Source of the DNA: Candidatus Daviesbacteria bacterium | GTDB taxonomy: Bacteria > Patescibacteria > Microgenomatia > Daviesbacterales > UBA10151 | DNA length: 64,000 nucleotides | Direction: 5' to 3' | Assembly: GCA_016176335.1 (NCBI GenBank) | Contig: JACOXI010000003.1 | Span: 372,001 to 436,000 of the forward strand | Shown here: positions 35,293 through 43,738 of the stretch, in pieces | Layout: the number at the start of each line of letters is the position of its first letter | Numbering within the stretch: the stretch's first letter is position 1 | Translations under genes and position numbers: made by a program | The notes under the pieces: model-generated | Told to the model about the DNA's origin: nothing | Databases searched by the model: none | What the model saw: the letters and a program-made list of their open reading frames with translations, nothing else

Positions 35293-36905
35293 TGACTAAG
35301 CAAGTAAAGATTTTTTTTCTTTTAATAATTCTTATATCGGCAATTTTGAGGTTTTATAAACTGGATGTTATTCCTCCTTCTTTGTCTTGGGATGAGGTTG
35401 CTAATGGTTATAATGCCTATACTATTGCCAATTGGGGCAAGGATGAATGGGGTAAAGTTTTTCCTTTAACTTTTAAATCTTTTGAGGATGACAAACATCC
35501 GGTTCATATATATTTCACTGCTTTATCGGTTAAGCTATTGGGCTTATCAGATTTCAGCACCAGGTTTCCTGCAGCCTTATATGGAGTGTTAAATGTAGTA
35601 GTTATTTTTTACCTTGCCAAAACATTATTTGCCAGCAATTTAATGGGACTTCTTTCTGCATTATTTTTAGCGATCTCCCCTTACAATCTCCAGTTTTCCC
35701 GTTTTAATCATGAAGCTAATTTTGCCCTATTTTTCTTTTTGTTGGGTTTTTTGTTGTTTTTAAAAGGAATCCGGGAAAACAGAATATTTCTGCCTTGGGG
35801 ATTTTTTAGCTTTGGAGTCAGTTTATTAAGCTATCATCCATCTAAAGTAGTTGTCCCTCCTCTAATTTTGCTGCTAATAATATTTTTTTTCAAAGATTTA
35901 CTTAAAATTAAAAAGTATTTCCTGATGGCTTTGTTGGCTTTATCTATTATTTTTATGCTGATGTTTTCGGATAAAGCTCTTTTAGGAGGAGCTAGAATCA
36001 AACAGACTTCTATAAATCGTGATAAAATTATCAAGACCTCCTTTTTTAAAAAAACGCACAATGAACTTCTGGGGAGAATGGAGGTTACGTTTAAACAATA
36101 TTTATGGCATTTTGACCCAGGATATTTGTTTGTCACCGGCAGCTCAAATTCCAAATTCTCTATTCAAACCGTAGGTCAGTTTTATAAATCAGATGCACTT
36201 TTTCTGACAATTGGTTTGATCGGGCTAATTGCAGGTATCTTATTTGTGCCCAGTCTTAGAAAAAAATTATTGATACTTTTAGTATGGGCAATATTATCTC
36301 CTTTACCCTCCAGTTTAGTGGAAGAAGCTCCTCATGCAGCCAGGGCCAGTTTTATGATGGGTAGTTGGCTGTTGATTTCGGCCTATGGTTTTTATTTACT
36401 TATCATATTACTTCGAGGCAAACTGGCGAGAGCAACTATTCTGGTGTTAGGTTTGGCAGTGACTTTTTGGTTATTCAAAGACTATCTGATTGATTTTTAC
36501 ACAACTTACCCAAGGGAACATGGTATTGATTGGCAATATGGCATGAAGCAAATTGTTGAATACGTTAAGGAACATAATGGATATTCCAGGGTATATGTGA
36601 CGGATATTAGATTCCAGCCTTATATTTTCTTCCTGTATTATTTGAAAACACCTTTGCCGAAGTATTTGGAAACTGTTATCTTTACCCAAGATACAGAACA
36701 TCGAAAATATAGCTTGGTTTCATCATTTGGTAAATATCATTTTGGCGATTGGGATCCTATTGAAAGCGAACTAACTATGGGTGTTCTATATGCAGTTACT
36801 CCCAGTCAATATGATGGATTAAGGCACAGGGATGCATTTGATGTTAAAAAGATTATCTATTATCCTAATGGCACAACAGCTTTTTATCTGGTAAGTAGCA
36901 TATGA
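35292..36905 (+). CDS. GT39/ArnT-like glycosyltransferase, paralog D
   Basis: The 537 aa third member of the triplet has LRFYKLDVIPPSLSWDEV with D34-E35, GYNAYTIANWGKDEWGK, FEDDKHPVHIYF, SPYNLQFSRFNHEAN, EEAPHAARASFM and a tail with SFGKYHFGDWDP. The start is the ATG at 35292, sharing one base with the upstream stop; an adjacent TTG three bases earlier is in frame but unnecessary. Coupled to the following GT2 gene by ATGA. Confidence 0.83.
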   Translation: MTKQVKIFFLLIILISAILRFYKLDVIPPSLSWDEVANGYNAYTIANWGKDEWGKVFPLTFKSFEDDKHPVHIYFTALSVKLLGLSDFSTRFPAALYGVLNVVVIFYLAKTLFASNLMGLLSALFLAISPYNLQFSRFNHEANFALFFFLLGFLLFLKGIRENRIFLPWGFFSFGVSLLSYHPSKVVVPPLILLLIIFFFKDLLKIKKYFLMALLALSIIFMLMFSDKALLGGARIKQTSINRDKIIKTSFFKKTHNELLGRMEVTFKQYLWHFDPGYLFVTGSSNSKFSIQTVGQFYKSDALFLTIGLIGLIAGILFVPSLRKKLLILLVWAILSPLPSSLVEEAPHAARASFMMGSWLLISAYGFYLLIILLRGKLARATILVLGLAVTFWLFKDYLIDFYTTYPREHGIDWQYGMKQIVEYVKEHNGYSRVYVTDIRFQPYIFFLYYLKTPLPKYLETVIFTQDTEHRKYSLVSSFGKYHFGDWDPIESELTMGVLYAVTPSQYDGLRHRDAFDVKKIIYYPNGTTAFYLVSSI

Positions 36906-37669
36906 CAAAAATTTCAGTAGTTCTTGCAGTCCATAACGAAGAAGAAAATATCGGAAAATGTCTTGAGTCGGTTAAAGATTTATCATGGGAGACTATAATT
37001 GTAGATGGGGGATCTACGGATAAAACTTTAGATATTGCAAAAGAGTTTGGAGCCAGGATTATAGAAACAGAAAACTTTCAAAATTTCCATATAAATAAAA
37101 ATAAGGCCATAGATGCAGCTAGAGGAGATTGGGTTTTACAACTGGATGCTGATGAGATTGTGACAAGGCAGTTAAAAGAGGAAATTCAAACAGTAGTTGA
37201 AGACCAAAAATATAATGGTTACTGGATTCCACGAAGAAACTTTTTTTTAACAAGATTTTTGACAAAGGGAGGACAATATCCTGATTATACATTAAGACTT
37301 TACAAGAAAGGATTAGGCAGACTGCCAGGAAAAGATGTTCACGAACAGGCAATTGTAGAAGGCAGAGTAGGGTATTTGAAAAACGACCTGTTACATATGC
37401 GAGATAGAAACTTCTCGATTTATTTCAGCAGATTTAAAAGATATACGGATCTGTTGGCTTCTCAACTACACGAGAAAGGGCAAAGAGTTAATTTAATATC
37501 CTCAATAAACTATCTGTTTATCAAGCCTGTATGTTGGTTTATTAAATCCTATCTAAGGCACAGAGGGTATGTTGATGGGTTTGCCGGATTTGTTTTTGCG
37601 CTTTTTTCTTCACTTCGATTCCCTGTTGCCTATTATAAATTATGGAGGCTTTATGCACGTAGCAATTAA
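36902..37669 (+). CDS. GT2 glycosyltransferase, WaaE/KdtX-like (3)
   Basis: This 255 aa third WaaE-like enzyme has VVLAVHNEEENIGKCLESV, IIVDGGSTDKTLDIA, VLQLDADEIVTRQL (metal site DAD), PRRNFFLTRFL, YPDYTLRLYKK and VHEQAIVEG, with a hydrophobic C-terminal stretch. Like the pair at 26.4-28.1 kb it directly follows a GT39 paralog, which hints at paired function. ATGA overlap upstream; downstream gene starts 17 bases before its end. Confidence 0.82.
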   Translation: MTKISVVLAVHNEEENIGKCLESVKDLSWETIIVDGGSTDKTLDIAKEFGARIIETENFQNFHINKNKAIDAARGDWVLQLDADEIVTRQLKEEIQTVVEDQKYNGYWIPRRNFFLTRFLTKGGQYPDYTLRLYKKGLGRLPGKDVHEQAIVEGRVGYLKNDLLHMRDRNFSIYFSRFKRYTDLLASQLHEKGQRVNLISSINYLFIKPVCWFIKSYLRHRGYVDGFAGFVFALFSSLRFPVAYYKLWRLYARSN

Positions 37670-38726
37670 TGTAACGCCGTTAAAATCAGCTCATAAAAAC
37701 AGAGGGATTGGTTATTATACTTACAATCTGGTCGAGAATCTGAAGAAAGATCAGAGCATTATAATTTCTACCTTTTCGGATACAGCTGAAGTTAAAGAGG
37801 CGGATATAATACATTATCCTTGGTTTGATTTTTTCTTTCATACTTTACCGCTTAGGAAAATTGCTCCAACAGTTGTGACAATCCATGATGTGATCCCGTT
37901 CATTTTTAAAGAACATTATCCTGTTGGAATTAAAGGCAGGATTAACTTTTTGCTTCAAAAAGTTGCCCTTAAAAATTGCGGAGCCTTTATTACCGATTCC
38001 GATACGTCAAAACAGGATATTGTAAAACATCTAAAATTGGAAAGTAAAAAAGTTTTTTCAATACCTTTGGCAGCAGAAGACAGATTTAAACTGCTAAGCG
38101 ACACAAAACTTTTATACGCAAAAAGGAAACTTAAATTACCAGACAGATATTTATTGTATGTAGGAGATGCTAATTGGGTTAAAAATATACCGTTTTTAAT
38201 TAAAGCCTTCAAAAAACTTAAAAACATTTCATCTGACATGAATGACCTAAAGTTGGTCCTTGTTGGGGGGGTATTTCTCAAAAGAGTAAACAATATAAAT
38301 CACCCGGAGCTGGAAAGTCTAAAATTAGCAAATAAGTTAATCGAAGGACAAGGATTAGAAGAAAGTATCGTAAGAGTCGGAAATTTGGAGCAAGATGAGC
38401 TTGTGGCCTGTTATAATTTGGCAACTGTCTACGTCCAACCATCATTTTATGAAGGATTTGGTCTGCCAGTTCTCGAGGCTTTTGCTTGTGGCGTACCTGT
38501 TGTCTGTTCGAATGGTGGAAGCTTACCGGAAGTTGGAGGAGATGCCGCACTTTTTTTTGATCCGCATAATTTGGATCAATGTATAAATCTTTTGAGGGAG
38601 GTTTTGCAAAATATGTCACTTCGGGAAAAATTAATAAAATTGGGATTAAAGCAGGCAGAAAAATTTTCATGGCAAAAAGTTTTGGATGATACTAAAGCTG
38701 TCTATATGAAAACCTTAATGAGATGA
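37653..38726 (+). CDS. GT4 glycosyltransferase
   Basis: This 357 aa retaining GT-B enzyme has INVTPLKSAHKNRGIGYYT at the N-terminus, VVTIHDVIPFIF, and YEGFGLPVLEAFACGVP with E-x7-E near 267-275 followed by CSNGGSLPEV. The pattern resembles mannosyl/rhamnosyl transferases of O-antigen clusters. I chose ATG 37653, preceded by GGAGG at a 4-base spacing; an earlier in-frame start at 37569 would overlap the upstream gene by 101 bases with no homology. Stop overlaps the flippase start (ATGA). Confidence 0.85.
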   Translation: MHVAINVTPLKSAHKNRGIGYYTYNLVENLKKDQSIIISTFSDTAEVKEADIIHYPWFDFFFHTLPLRKIAPTVVTIHDVIPFIFKEHYPVGIKGRINFLLQKVALKNCGAFITDSDTSKQDIVKHLKLESKKVFSIPLAAEDRFKLLSDTKLLYAKRKLKLPDRYLLYVGDANWVKNIPFLIKAFKKLKNISSDMNDLKLVLVGGVFLKRVNNINHPELESLKLANKLIEGQGLEESIVRVGNLEQDELVACYNLATVYVQPSFYEGFGLPVLEAFACGVPVVCSNGGSLPEVGGDAALFFDPHNLDQCINLLREVLQNMSLREKLIKLGLKQAEKFSWQKVLDDTKAVYMKTLMR

Positions 38727-40000
38727 AAAGTATTAAGGATGCAATAAGACGCCCCTTTTTTTATGGCAGTGCCACAATGATTATTGGCAGCAATGCTTCT
38801 AATTTTCTCAACTATATTTACCATCTGATTATGGGAAGATTACTTGGGCCGGCAAGTTATGGAGAACTCGCTACCCTACTTTCCTTAAGTGGGCTGTTGG
38901 TTATTATTCCGGCTTCGTTTAGTTTAGTTATTACAAAATACATATCTTCCGCTCATACAAATAAGGATGTAGAGAGTATCATCAAATGGTTTGACAAAAA
39001 AGTTTTTCTGGCAGGAGGAATTACATTCTTACTGATCTTTTTAACTTCACGGTATATTTCATCCTTTTTGAGTATCGGAGACCACCTATTAATTACTATT
39101 ATTGGAGCTGGGTTTGTCTTTACCCTGCCCTTAATATTGAATAGATCAGTTTTACAAGGATTATTGAGATTTAAACAGATGGTGATCATCATTTTAGTGG
39201 AGAGTGGTCTAAAACTATTGCTTGGAGCAGTGCTTGTTTATATTGGATTTTCGGTGGGAGGAGCTTTAGTTGGTCTTATAATTGCGGGATTTGTAGGGTG
39301 GCTTTTGTCCAGATGGTTTATTTCAGACTACATAAGAGGTGGAGAAGCGAAATCCCCGATTCTTAAACCTTTTGTAATGTATTCTATTTCAGTTTTAATT
39401 TACTCTATAGCTATGACCTCTTTATATTCGACGGACTTAATTTTAGCTAAACATTTTCTATCTTCACACGATGCAGGTATTTATGCGGCGTTATCAACCT
39501 TGGGTAAGATTATCTTTTTTGGGGCAGGACCAATTGGCGCAGTCATGTTTCCGTTAGTAGCACAAAAGCAAAAAAAAGGAGAAAATTACACAACGGTTTT
39601 TAAGTACAGTTTTATTTTGACCAGTATTTTTGCTTTGACAATCCTCGCAGTCTATTGGCTACAACCTGCAATCGCTATCCAGATTTTATATGGTTCGCGC
39701 TATCTTGAGGGAGTCAATCTTTTAATCTGGTTTGGAGTATTTATGATGTTTTTTACCCTTTCTTCACTATTTATTACTTATAATCTTTCCCTGGGAAGGG
39801 TCAAGGTAGTGATACTTCCATCCTTGGCAGCAGTTGCCCAAATTGGGGGGATCTGGGTTTATCATGCGGACACAATGACTATTGTTTCAATTTCGATTTT
39901 AGTGACTGCTTTACTGCTTGCAACACTCCTTATATACTCTAGCTATGGAAAAGTCTCTTATAAAAATAAGGTTAGTTTCAGTAATCGTCCCGGCATTTAA
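38723..40000 (+). CDS. second Wzx-type flippase (MOP superfamily)
   Basis: This 425 aa protein has about 12 hydrophobic segments. N-terminal FFYGSATMIIGSNASNF, YIYHLIMGRLLGPASYGEL and later YSTDLILAKHFLSSHDAGIYAAL and GAVMFPLVAQKQKKGE are typical of oligosaccharide flippases. It is unlike the flippase at 17.8 kb in sequence and shorter, so two different lipid-linked glycans may be exported. Its last 56 bases also encode the start of the next gene. Confidence 0.85.
   Translation: MKSIKDAIRRPFFYGSATMIIGSNASNFLNYIYHLIMGRLLGPASYGELATLLSLSGLLVIIPASFSLVITKYISSAHTNKDVESIIKWFDKKVFLAGGITFLLIFLTSRYISSFLSIGDHLLITIIGAGFVFTLPLILNRSVLQGLLRFKQMVIIILVESGLKLLLGAVLVYIGFSVGGALVGLIIAGFVGWLLSRWFISDYIRGGEAKSPILKPFVMYSISVLIYSIAMTSLYSTDLILAKHFLSSHDAGIYAALSTLGKIIFFGAGPIGAVMFPLVAQKQKKGENYTTVFKYSFILTSIFALTILAVYWLQPAIAIQILYGSRYLEGVNLLIWFGVFMMFFTLSSLFITYNLSLGRVKVVILPSLAAVAQIGGIWVYHADTMTIVSISILVTALLLATLLIYSSYGKVSYKNKVSFSNRPGI
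39933..39944 (+). promoter_or_regulatory. predicted -10 inside the flippase gene, leaderless for the next GT2
   Basis: TATACT (39933-39938, 5/6) within the last codons of the flippase; +1 expected at 39945, the A of the ATG. No -35 recognised. Confidence 0.4.
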
Positions 40001-40766
40001 GCAGGAACAAACTATTGTCAGGGATTTAAAAAGAATTGGAGAGGTTTTAGGTAAACTCCGTTATCCGACAGAGTTAATTTGTGTGGTAGACGGAAAAGTT
40101 GATGGGACCTTAAATAAGACCAAAATGTTCGCAAAGAAAAATCCCCATATAAAGGTAATTGGGTACGACACCAACAAAGGTAAGGGTTATGCAGTACGCT
40201 TTGGTATGGCAGAAAGCAAGGGAGATATTGTAGGCTTTATAGATTCTGGAATGGATATTAACCCGAATGGTTTGGCAATGCTTCTGGAGCATTTTGAGTG
40301 GTATGATGCTGATATAATAATTGGTTCTAAAAGACACCCGGTTTCCAAGGTTGATTATCCTTGGCAACGAAAAATTCTCTCCATGGGTTATCAATTACTG
40401 GTTTTTATACTTTTTGGATTAAAAGTTAGGGATACACAAGTTGGAATAAAATTTTTCAAGCGGGAGGTTTTGGAAAAAGTATTACCGAGACTTTTAGTAA
40501 AAGAGTATGCTTTTGATGTAGAGATACTGTCGGTTGCTGACTATTTAGGCTATAAGAGGATCTATGAGGCTCCCATAGACATTAAACTCGGTTTTGGAGG
40601 AACCTCAACTGTCACAAGCAAAGCATTCCTGAAAGTAGTGTTTGCTATACTAAAAGATACACTGGCAGTTTTTTACAGACTTAAATTACTCGAGTATTAC
40701 TCGAGTAAAAATAAAAGAAAATGGAGGTTTGATCCTGAACTTAATTTCAGAGTTAATGTCGGATGA
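39945..40766 (+). CDS. polyprenyl-phosphate glycosyltransferase, DPM1-like GT2
   Basis: This 273 aa GT2 enzyme has VIVPAFKQEQTIVRDL, CVVDGKVDGTLN, NKGKGYAVRFGMAESKGD, then IDSGMDINPNG where family members carry D-x-D (here D-S-G), and RDTQVGIKFFKREVLE. The rest fits a DPM1/ALG5-like synthase. The changed metal motif makes activity less certain. The ATG 39945 is preferred over a TTG at 39918. ATGA overlap with the next gene. Confidence 0.75.
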   Translation: MEKSLIKIRLVSVIVPAFKQEQTIVRDLKRIGEVLGKLRYPTELICVVDGKVDGTLNKTKMFAKKNPHIKVIGYDTNKGKGYAVRFGMAESKGDIVGFIDSGMDINPNGLAMLLEHFEWYDADIIIGSKRHPVSKVDYPWQRKILSMGYQLLVFILFGLKVRDTQVGIKFFKREVLEKVLPRLLVKEYAFDVEILSVADYLGYKRIYEAPIDIKLGFGGTSTVTSKAFLKVVFAILKDTLAVFYRLKLLEYYSSKNKRKWRFDPELNFRVNVG

Positions 40767-41896
40767 AGATTTTAATCTTATCTTGGAGAGGGCCAAAGCA
40801 TCCCAATGCTGGAGGAGCAGAGGTTTCAACGTTTGAACATGCAAAAAGTTGGGTAAAGGCTGGTTATGATGTCACCTTGTTTACTTCCGCTTTTGCAGGT
40901 TGTAAAGAGCAAGAGGTGATAGATGGAATAAAGATAAAAAGATGTGGTAGACAGATATTTGGAGTTCAATGGGAAGCTTTTAAATGGTACTTATTTGGCG
41001 AGCACCCCAAATTTGATTTAGTAATTGATCAATTTCATGGCATTCCCTTTTTTACTCCAATATATATTAAAGAAAAAAAATTGGCATTTATTCATGAGGT
41101 TACCAAAGAAGTTTGGAGACTAAATCCTTGGTCTTGGCCCTTTAATAGGATAGCTGCTTTTATTGGTGAGATATGCGAACCTTTGGTGTTTAAATTGTTA
41201 TATAAAGAGATGCCTTTTATGACAGTGTCGCAGTCAACGAAGCAAGACTTAGTTGATTGGGGAATTCCCAAAAGCAATATTACAGTTATACATAATGGTA
41301 TAAATATCCCAAGAACAAAAAAGTTTCCACCAAAAGAGAAAAAGAAAACAGCCATTTTTCTTGGTTCTATAAGTAAAGATAAAGGAATTGAAGATGCAAT
41401 TTATATCTTCAAAGAAATAGACAATATTGAGAAGGGTTGGCAGTTTTGGGTGGTAGGAAAATCGGATATGAGATATTTGAATACCATTCAAAGATTAGCA
41501 AAAAATTTAGGAATTTTTCATAAGATTATTTTTTGGGGGTATGTAACGGAGAGTAAAAAATTTGAACTTTTATCGAAAGCTCATATTTTAGTTAACCCAT
41601 CAATTAGAGAGGGATGGGGATTGGTAGTGATTGAGGCAGGAGGTGTAGGTACGCCGACAGCAGGCTATAATGTTGCCGGGTTAAGAAATTCCGTTATAAA
41701 TGGCAAGACAGGACTTCTTTCCCACCCACATAATATCACAGCTTTAGCAATTAAAATTGTTAAATTAATGAATAACAAATTGCGCTTAAGAAAGATGAGT
41801 CTTGATGCTTATTTTTGGAGCAAAAAATTTAGATGGGAAAATGCTTGTTGGGAAAGTCTAAAATTGGTTGAAAGCGTAGTCAGCGAAAAATATTGA
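40763..41896 (+). CDS. GT4 glycosyltransferase
   Basis: This 377 aa GT-B enzyme has LSWRGPKHPNAGGAEVSTF (GGAE loop of GT4), IHEVTKEVWR, TVSQSTKQDLVDWG, VIHNGINIP, and REGWGLVVIEAGGVG with E-x7-E near 283-291. It probably adds a sugar to the lipid-linked intermediate on the cytoplasmic face. It is the last gene of the long plus-strand run; the next gene converges on it with one base between, leaving no room for a stem-loop terminator. Confidence 0.83.
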   Translation: MKILILSWRGPKHPNAGGAEVSTFEHAKSWVKAGYDVTLFTSAFAGCKEQEVIDGIKIKRCGRQIFGVQWEAFKWYLFGEHPKFDLVIDQFHGIPFFTPIYIKEKKLAFIHEVTKEVWRLNPWSWPFNRIAAFIGEICEPLVFKLLYKEMPFMTVSQSTKQDLVDWGIPKSNITVIHNGINIPRTKKFPPKEKKKTAIFLGSISKDKGIEDAIYIFKEIDNIEKGWQFWVVGKSDMRYLNTIQRLAKNLGIFHKIIFWGYVTESKKFELLSKAHILVNPSIREGWGLVVIEAGGVGTPTAGYNVAGLRNSVINGKTGLLSHPHNITALAIKIVKLMNNKLRLRKMSLDAYFWSKKFRWENACWESLKLVESVVSEKY

Positions 41897-41897
41897 T

Positions 41898-42896
41898 TCA
41901 AACTTTCCAATTCTTAGGCAAGAGAGGACTATCAATTTCTACAGTATCAAAACAAGATTTTTGGGGTCCTTGCCTTTTTGCATACTCCCAAGTGGATATG
42001 ATACCTTTTAATAATGGAGTTTTATCTTGATAATGTAAATACTTAATTGCTTGGGTATGATCTGAAATAGCTATTTTAACTTCTTGTGGTCTATTGTCAA
42101 GATAGATTGGAGGAATATTTATACCCGAGACTTTTTGAATGATTTCTGATAACTGATTAAGAGAATAATCTTTTTCGGCTCCAATATTAAAAACCATGCC
42201 GTGGAAATTTCCGAAGCCACATTTAAATATCGCGTCGACTACATCGTCAATATAGGAAAAACATCTACGTTGATTACCGTCACCGTAAATATAATAAGGC
42301 TGATTTTTTAAAAGGGCATTCATGAAAATAGTAATGACATTCCTATATGGATCTGTCATATTTTGTCTTGGCCCATAGACATTGTGAGGTCTGGTAATAA
42401 CGTATTCGAACTTATGAACTTTACTTAAGACTTCTAGTGTTTTTTCTATTGCTAATTTACTTATTCCATACAAATCTTCCGGTTCAGGCTTGTAAGTTTC
42501 TTTGAAGGGGGTTTGTAAAGCCCCGTATACTGCGATAGAAGAAGTGAAGACCAATCTTTTCATACCATTTCTTAATGCAGGTACTAATGTATTAATAAAT
42601 GCATTCCAGTTTCGGGAAGTAACATCTATAGGGGAAAACTGGGCTTTATTCTCCGCTGCGTTAGCAGCTAAATGATAAACAATCTCAGGTTTTATTTTTT
42701 TGATGATTTTGTCGGCAGAATTTTTATTTCTTAGATCAACTTTATAAAACTCACTTTTGGGATTAATATTTCTTAGAAAACCTCCTGACAGATCATCAAT
42801 TATTCTAACTTTATGGCCAGCTGTTACTAACCGATCAACCACATGTGACCCGATAAATCCTGCACCTCCTGTGACTAAAATGCTTTTTGATTTCAT
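41898..42896 (-). CDS. NAD-dependent nucleotide-sugar epimerase/dehydratase (SDR)
   Basis: This 332 aa extended SDR has VTGGAGFIGSHVVDRL (GGAGFIG at 10-16), DDLSGG, YHLAANAAE, FTSSIAVYG, YGISK (catalytic YxxxK near 145), and RPHNVYGPRQN. It fits UDP-glucose 4-epimerase-like enzymes; the exact reaction cannot be told. I chose ATG 42896; a TTG at 42932 would overlap the upstream stop. A TAATAT ends eight bases before this ATG. The preceding minus-strand gene ends 32 bases upstream. Confidence 0.82.
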   Translation of the reverse strand: MKSKSILVTGGAGFIGSHVVDRLVTAGHKVRIIDDLSGGFLRNINPKSEFYKVDLRNKNSADKIIKKIKPEIVYHLAANAAENKAQFSPIDVTSRNWNAFINTLVPALRNGMKRLVFTSSIAVYGALQTPFKETYKPEPEDLYGISKLAIEKTLEVLSKVHKFEYVITRPHNVYGPRQNMTDPYRNVITIFMNALLKNQPYYIYGDGNQRRCFSYIDDVVDAIFKCGFGNFHGMVFNIGAEKDYSLNQLSEIIQKVSGINIPPIYLDNRPQEVKIAISDHTQAIKYLHYQDKTPLLKGIISTWEYAKRQGPQKSCFDTVEIDSPLLPKNWKV

Positions 42897-42903
42897 ACCG
42901 CAA

Positions 42904-42909
42904 ATATTA
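42904..42909 (-). promoter_or_regulatory. possible -10 for the epimerase gene
   Basis: TAATAT on the minus strand (42909-42904), last T eight bases from the A of ATG 42896. The same hexamer is used in the candidate promoter at 8840-8845. No -35 identified. Confidence 0.3.
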
Positions 42910-42928
42910 ATTGCTTTTATGCTAAATA

Positions 42929-43642
42929 TCAACCAAAATATTTAGGTAAGCTGGAAAAATAGACTTTGGTAATTGTTTTGAAAACATTGAGACCATCTTT
43001 GAGGGCTTTGATTCCAGAGATACCTCCGACTCTTTTTGTGTATGTAATGGGAATTTGTACCAAGTTCATTCCCATCTTTGCTGCTTTTACCACCACCTCA
43101 GCTTCATATTCAAAATGCCTTTCCTTTAAATCCAAAGCTAGGAATGCATTTTTTCTAAATCCTTTAAATCCCGCCATAACATCGGTAATTTTTCTACCGC
43201 AGGCAATTGATGTTGCAAGGGAAATTATCCAGTTGCCCAAAAGGTTTCTAAAGGTTATTGAGCCTTGTTCAACTTTTCCTCCATTAAACCGTGTACCTAT
43301 AACAATATCAGCTCCCATCTCCAGTGCCTTAACAAATAAGGGTATCTCATATGGTTGAAATTGGTGATCGGTATCAATTTGAATAATATAATTACCTTTG
43401 GCTGCTAAACCTCCTGCCCAAAAATCTGCACCTTTTCCTCGTTTAAAGGGAAATCTAATAATTCTATCAATCCTTAATCTTTTGGCAATTGTAACTGTTT
43501 TATCCTTTGAGGCTGCATCTACTAAAATGATTTCTATGGGGAAAAATTTCTTTAAAATCTTGCAATCTTTTATAGTTCTGCCAATATTTTTCTCTTCATT
43601 GTAAGAAGTAAGAACTATGCTTACTAATTTTGGGGTGTTCAT
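42929..43642 (-). CDS. polyprenyl-phosphate glycosyltransferase, DPM1-like GT2
   Basis: This 237 aa GT2 enzyme has IVLTSYNEEKNIGRTI, ILVDAASKDKTVTIA, QIDTDHQFQPYEIP (D-T-D metal site), VIGTRFNGGKVEQGS and DVMAGFKGFRKNAF. The single-domain length and C-GFK-like block fit a dolichol-phosphate-mannose-synthase relative that loads sugar on polyprenyl phosphate. It is the first gene of a two-gene minus-strand unit and has a promoter with a perfect TTGACA upstream. Confidence 0.82.
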   Translation of the reverse strand: MNTPKLVSIVLTSYNEEKNIGRTIKDCKILKKFFPIEIILVDAASKDKTVTIAKRLRIDRIIRFPFKRGKGADFWAGGLAAKGNYIIQIDTDHQFQPYEIPLFVKALEMGADIVIGTRFNGGKVEQGSITFRNLLGNWIISLATSIACGRKITDVMAGFKGFRKNAFLALDLKERHFEYEAEVVVKAAKMGMNLVQIPITYTKRVGGISGIKALKDGLNVFKTITKVYFSSLPKYFG

Positions 43643-43666
43643 GTTAATTTACATTAGATTCAGGCT

Positions 43667-43695
43667 AGGGTATCCAATATAAAATTGATTGTCAA
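43667..43695 (-). promoter_or_regulatory. predicted promoter of the minus-strand GT2/epimerase pair
   Basis: Minus strand: perfect TTGACA (43695-43690), 17-base spacer, TACCCT (43672-43667, weak). Expected leader about 18 bases. The only consensus TTGACA I found in front of a gene here. Confidence 0.45.
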
Positions 43696-43698
43696 CTA

Positions 43699-43738
43699 TT
43701 GCAAGGACTTCTTGATTTATAGTAGGATCGAGGTGTTA
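43699..43738 (+). promoter_or_regulatory. predicted promoter and Shine-Dalgarno of the sugar dehydrogenase gene
   Basis: TTGCAA (43699-43704), 18-base spacer, TAGGAT (43723-43728), then GAGGTG (43730-43735) three bases before the ATG at 43739. The Shine-Dalgarno supports this ATG over an in-frame start at 43685; if +1 were at 43735 most of it would be lost from the mRNA, so the -10 assignment is uncertain. Confidence 0.4.

Noticed and set aside
42897..42932. TTG start at 42932 for the epimerase
   Set aside because: It overlaps the upstream stop and adds residues ahead of the normal SDR start MKSKSILVTGG.
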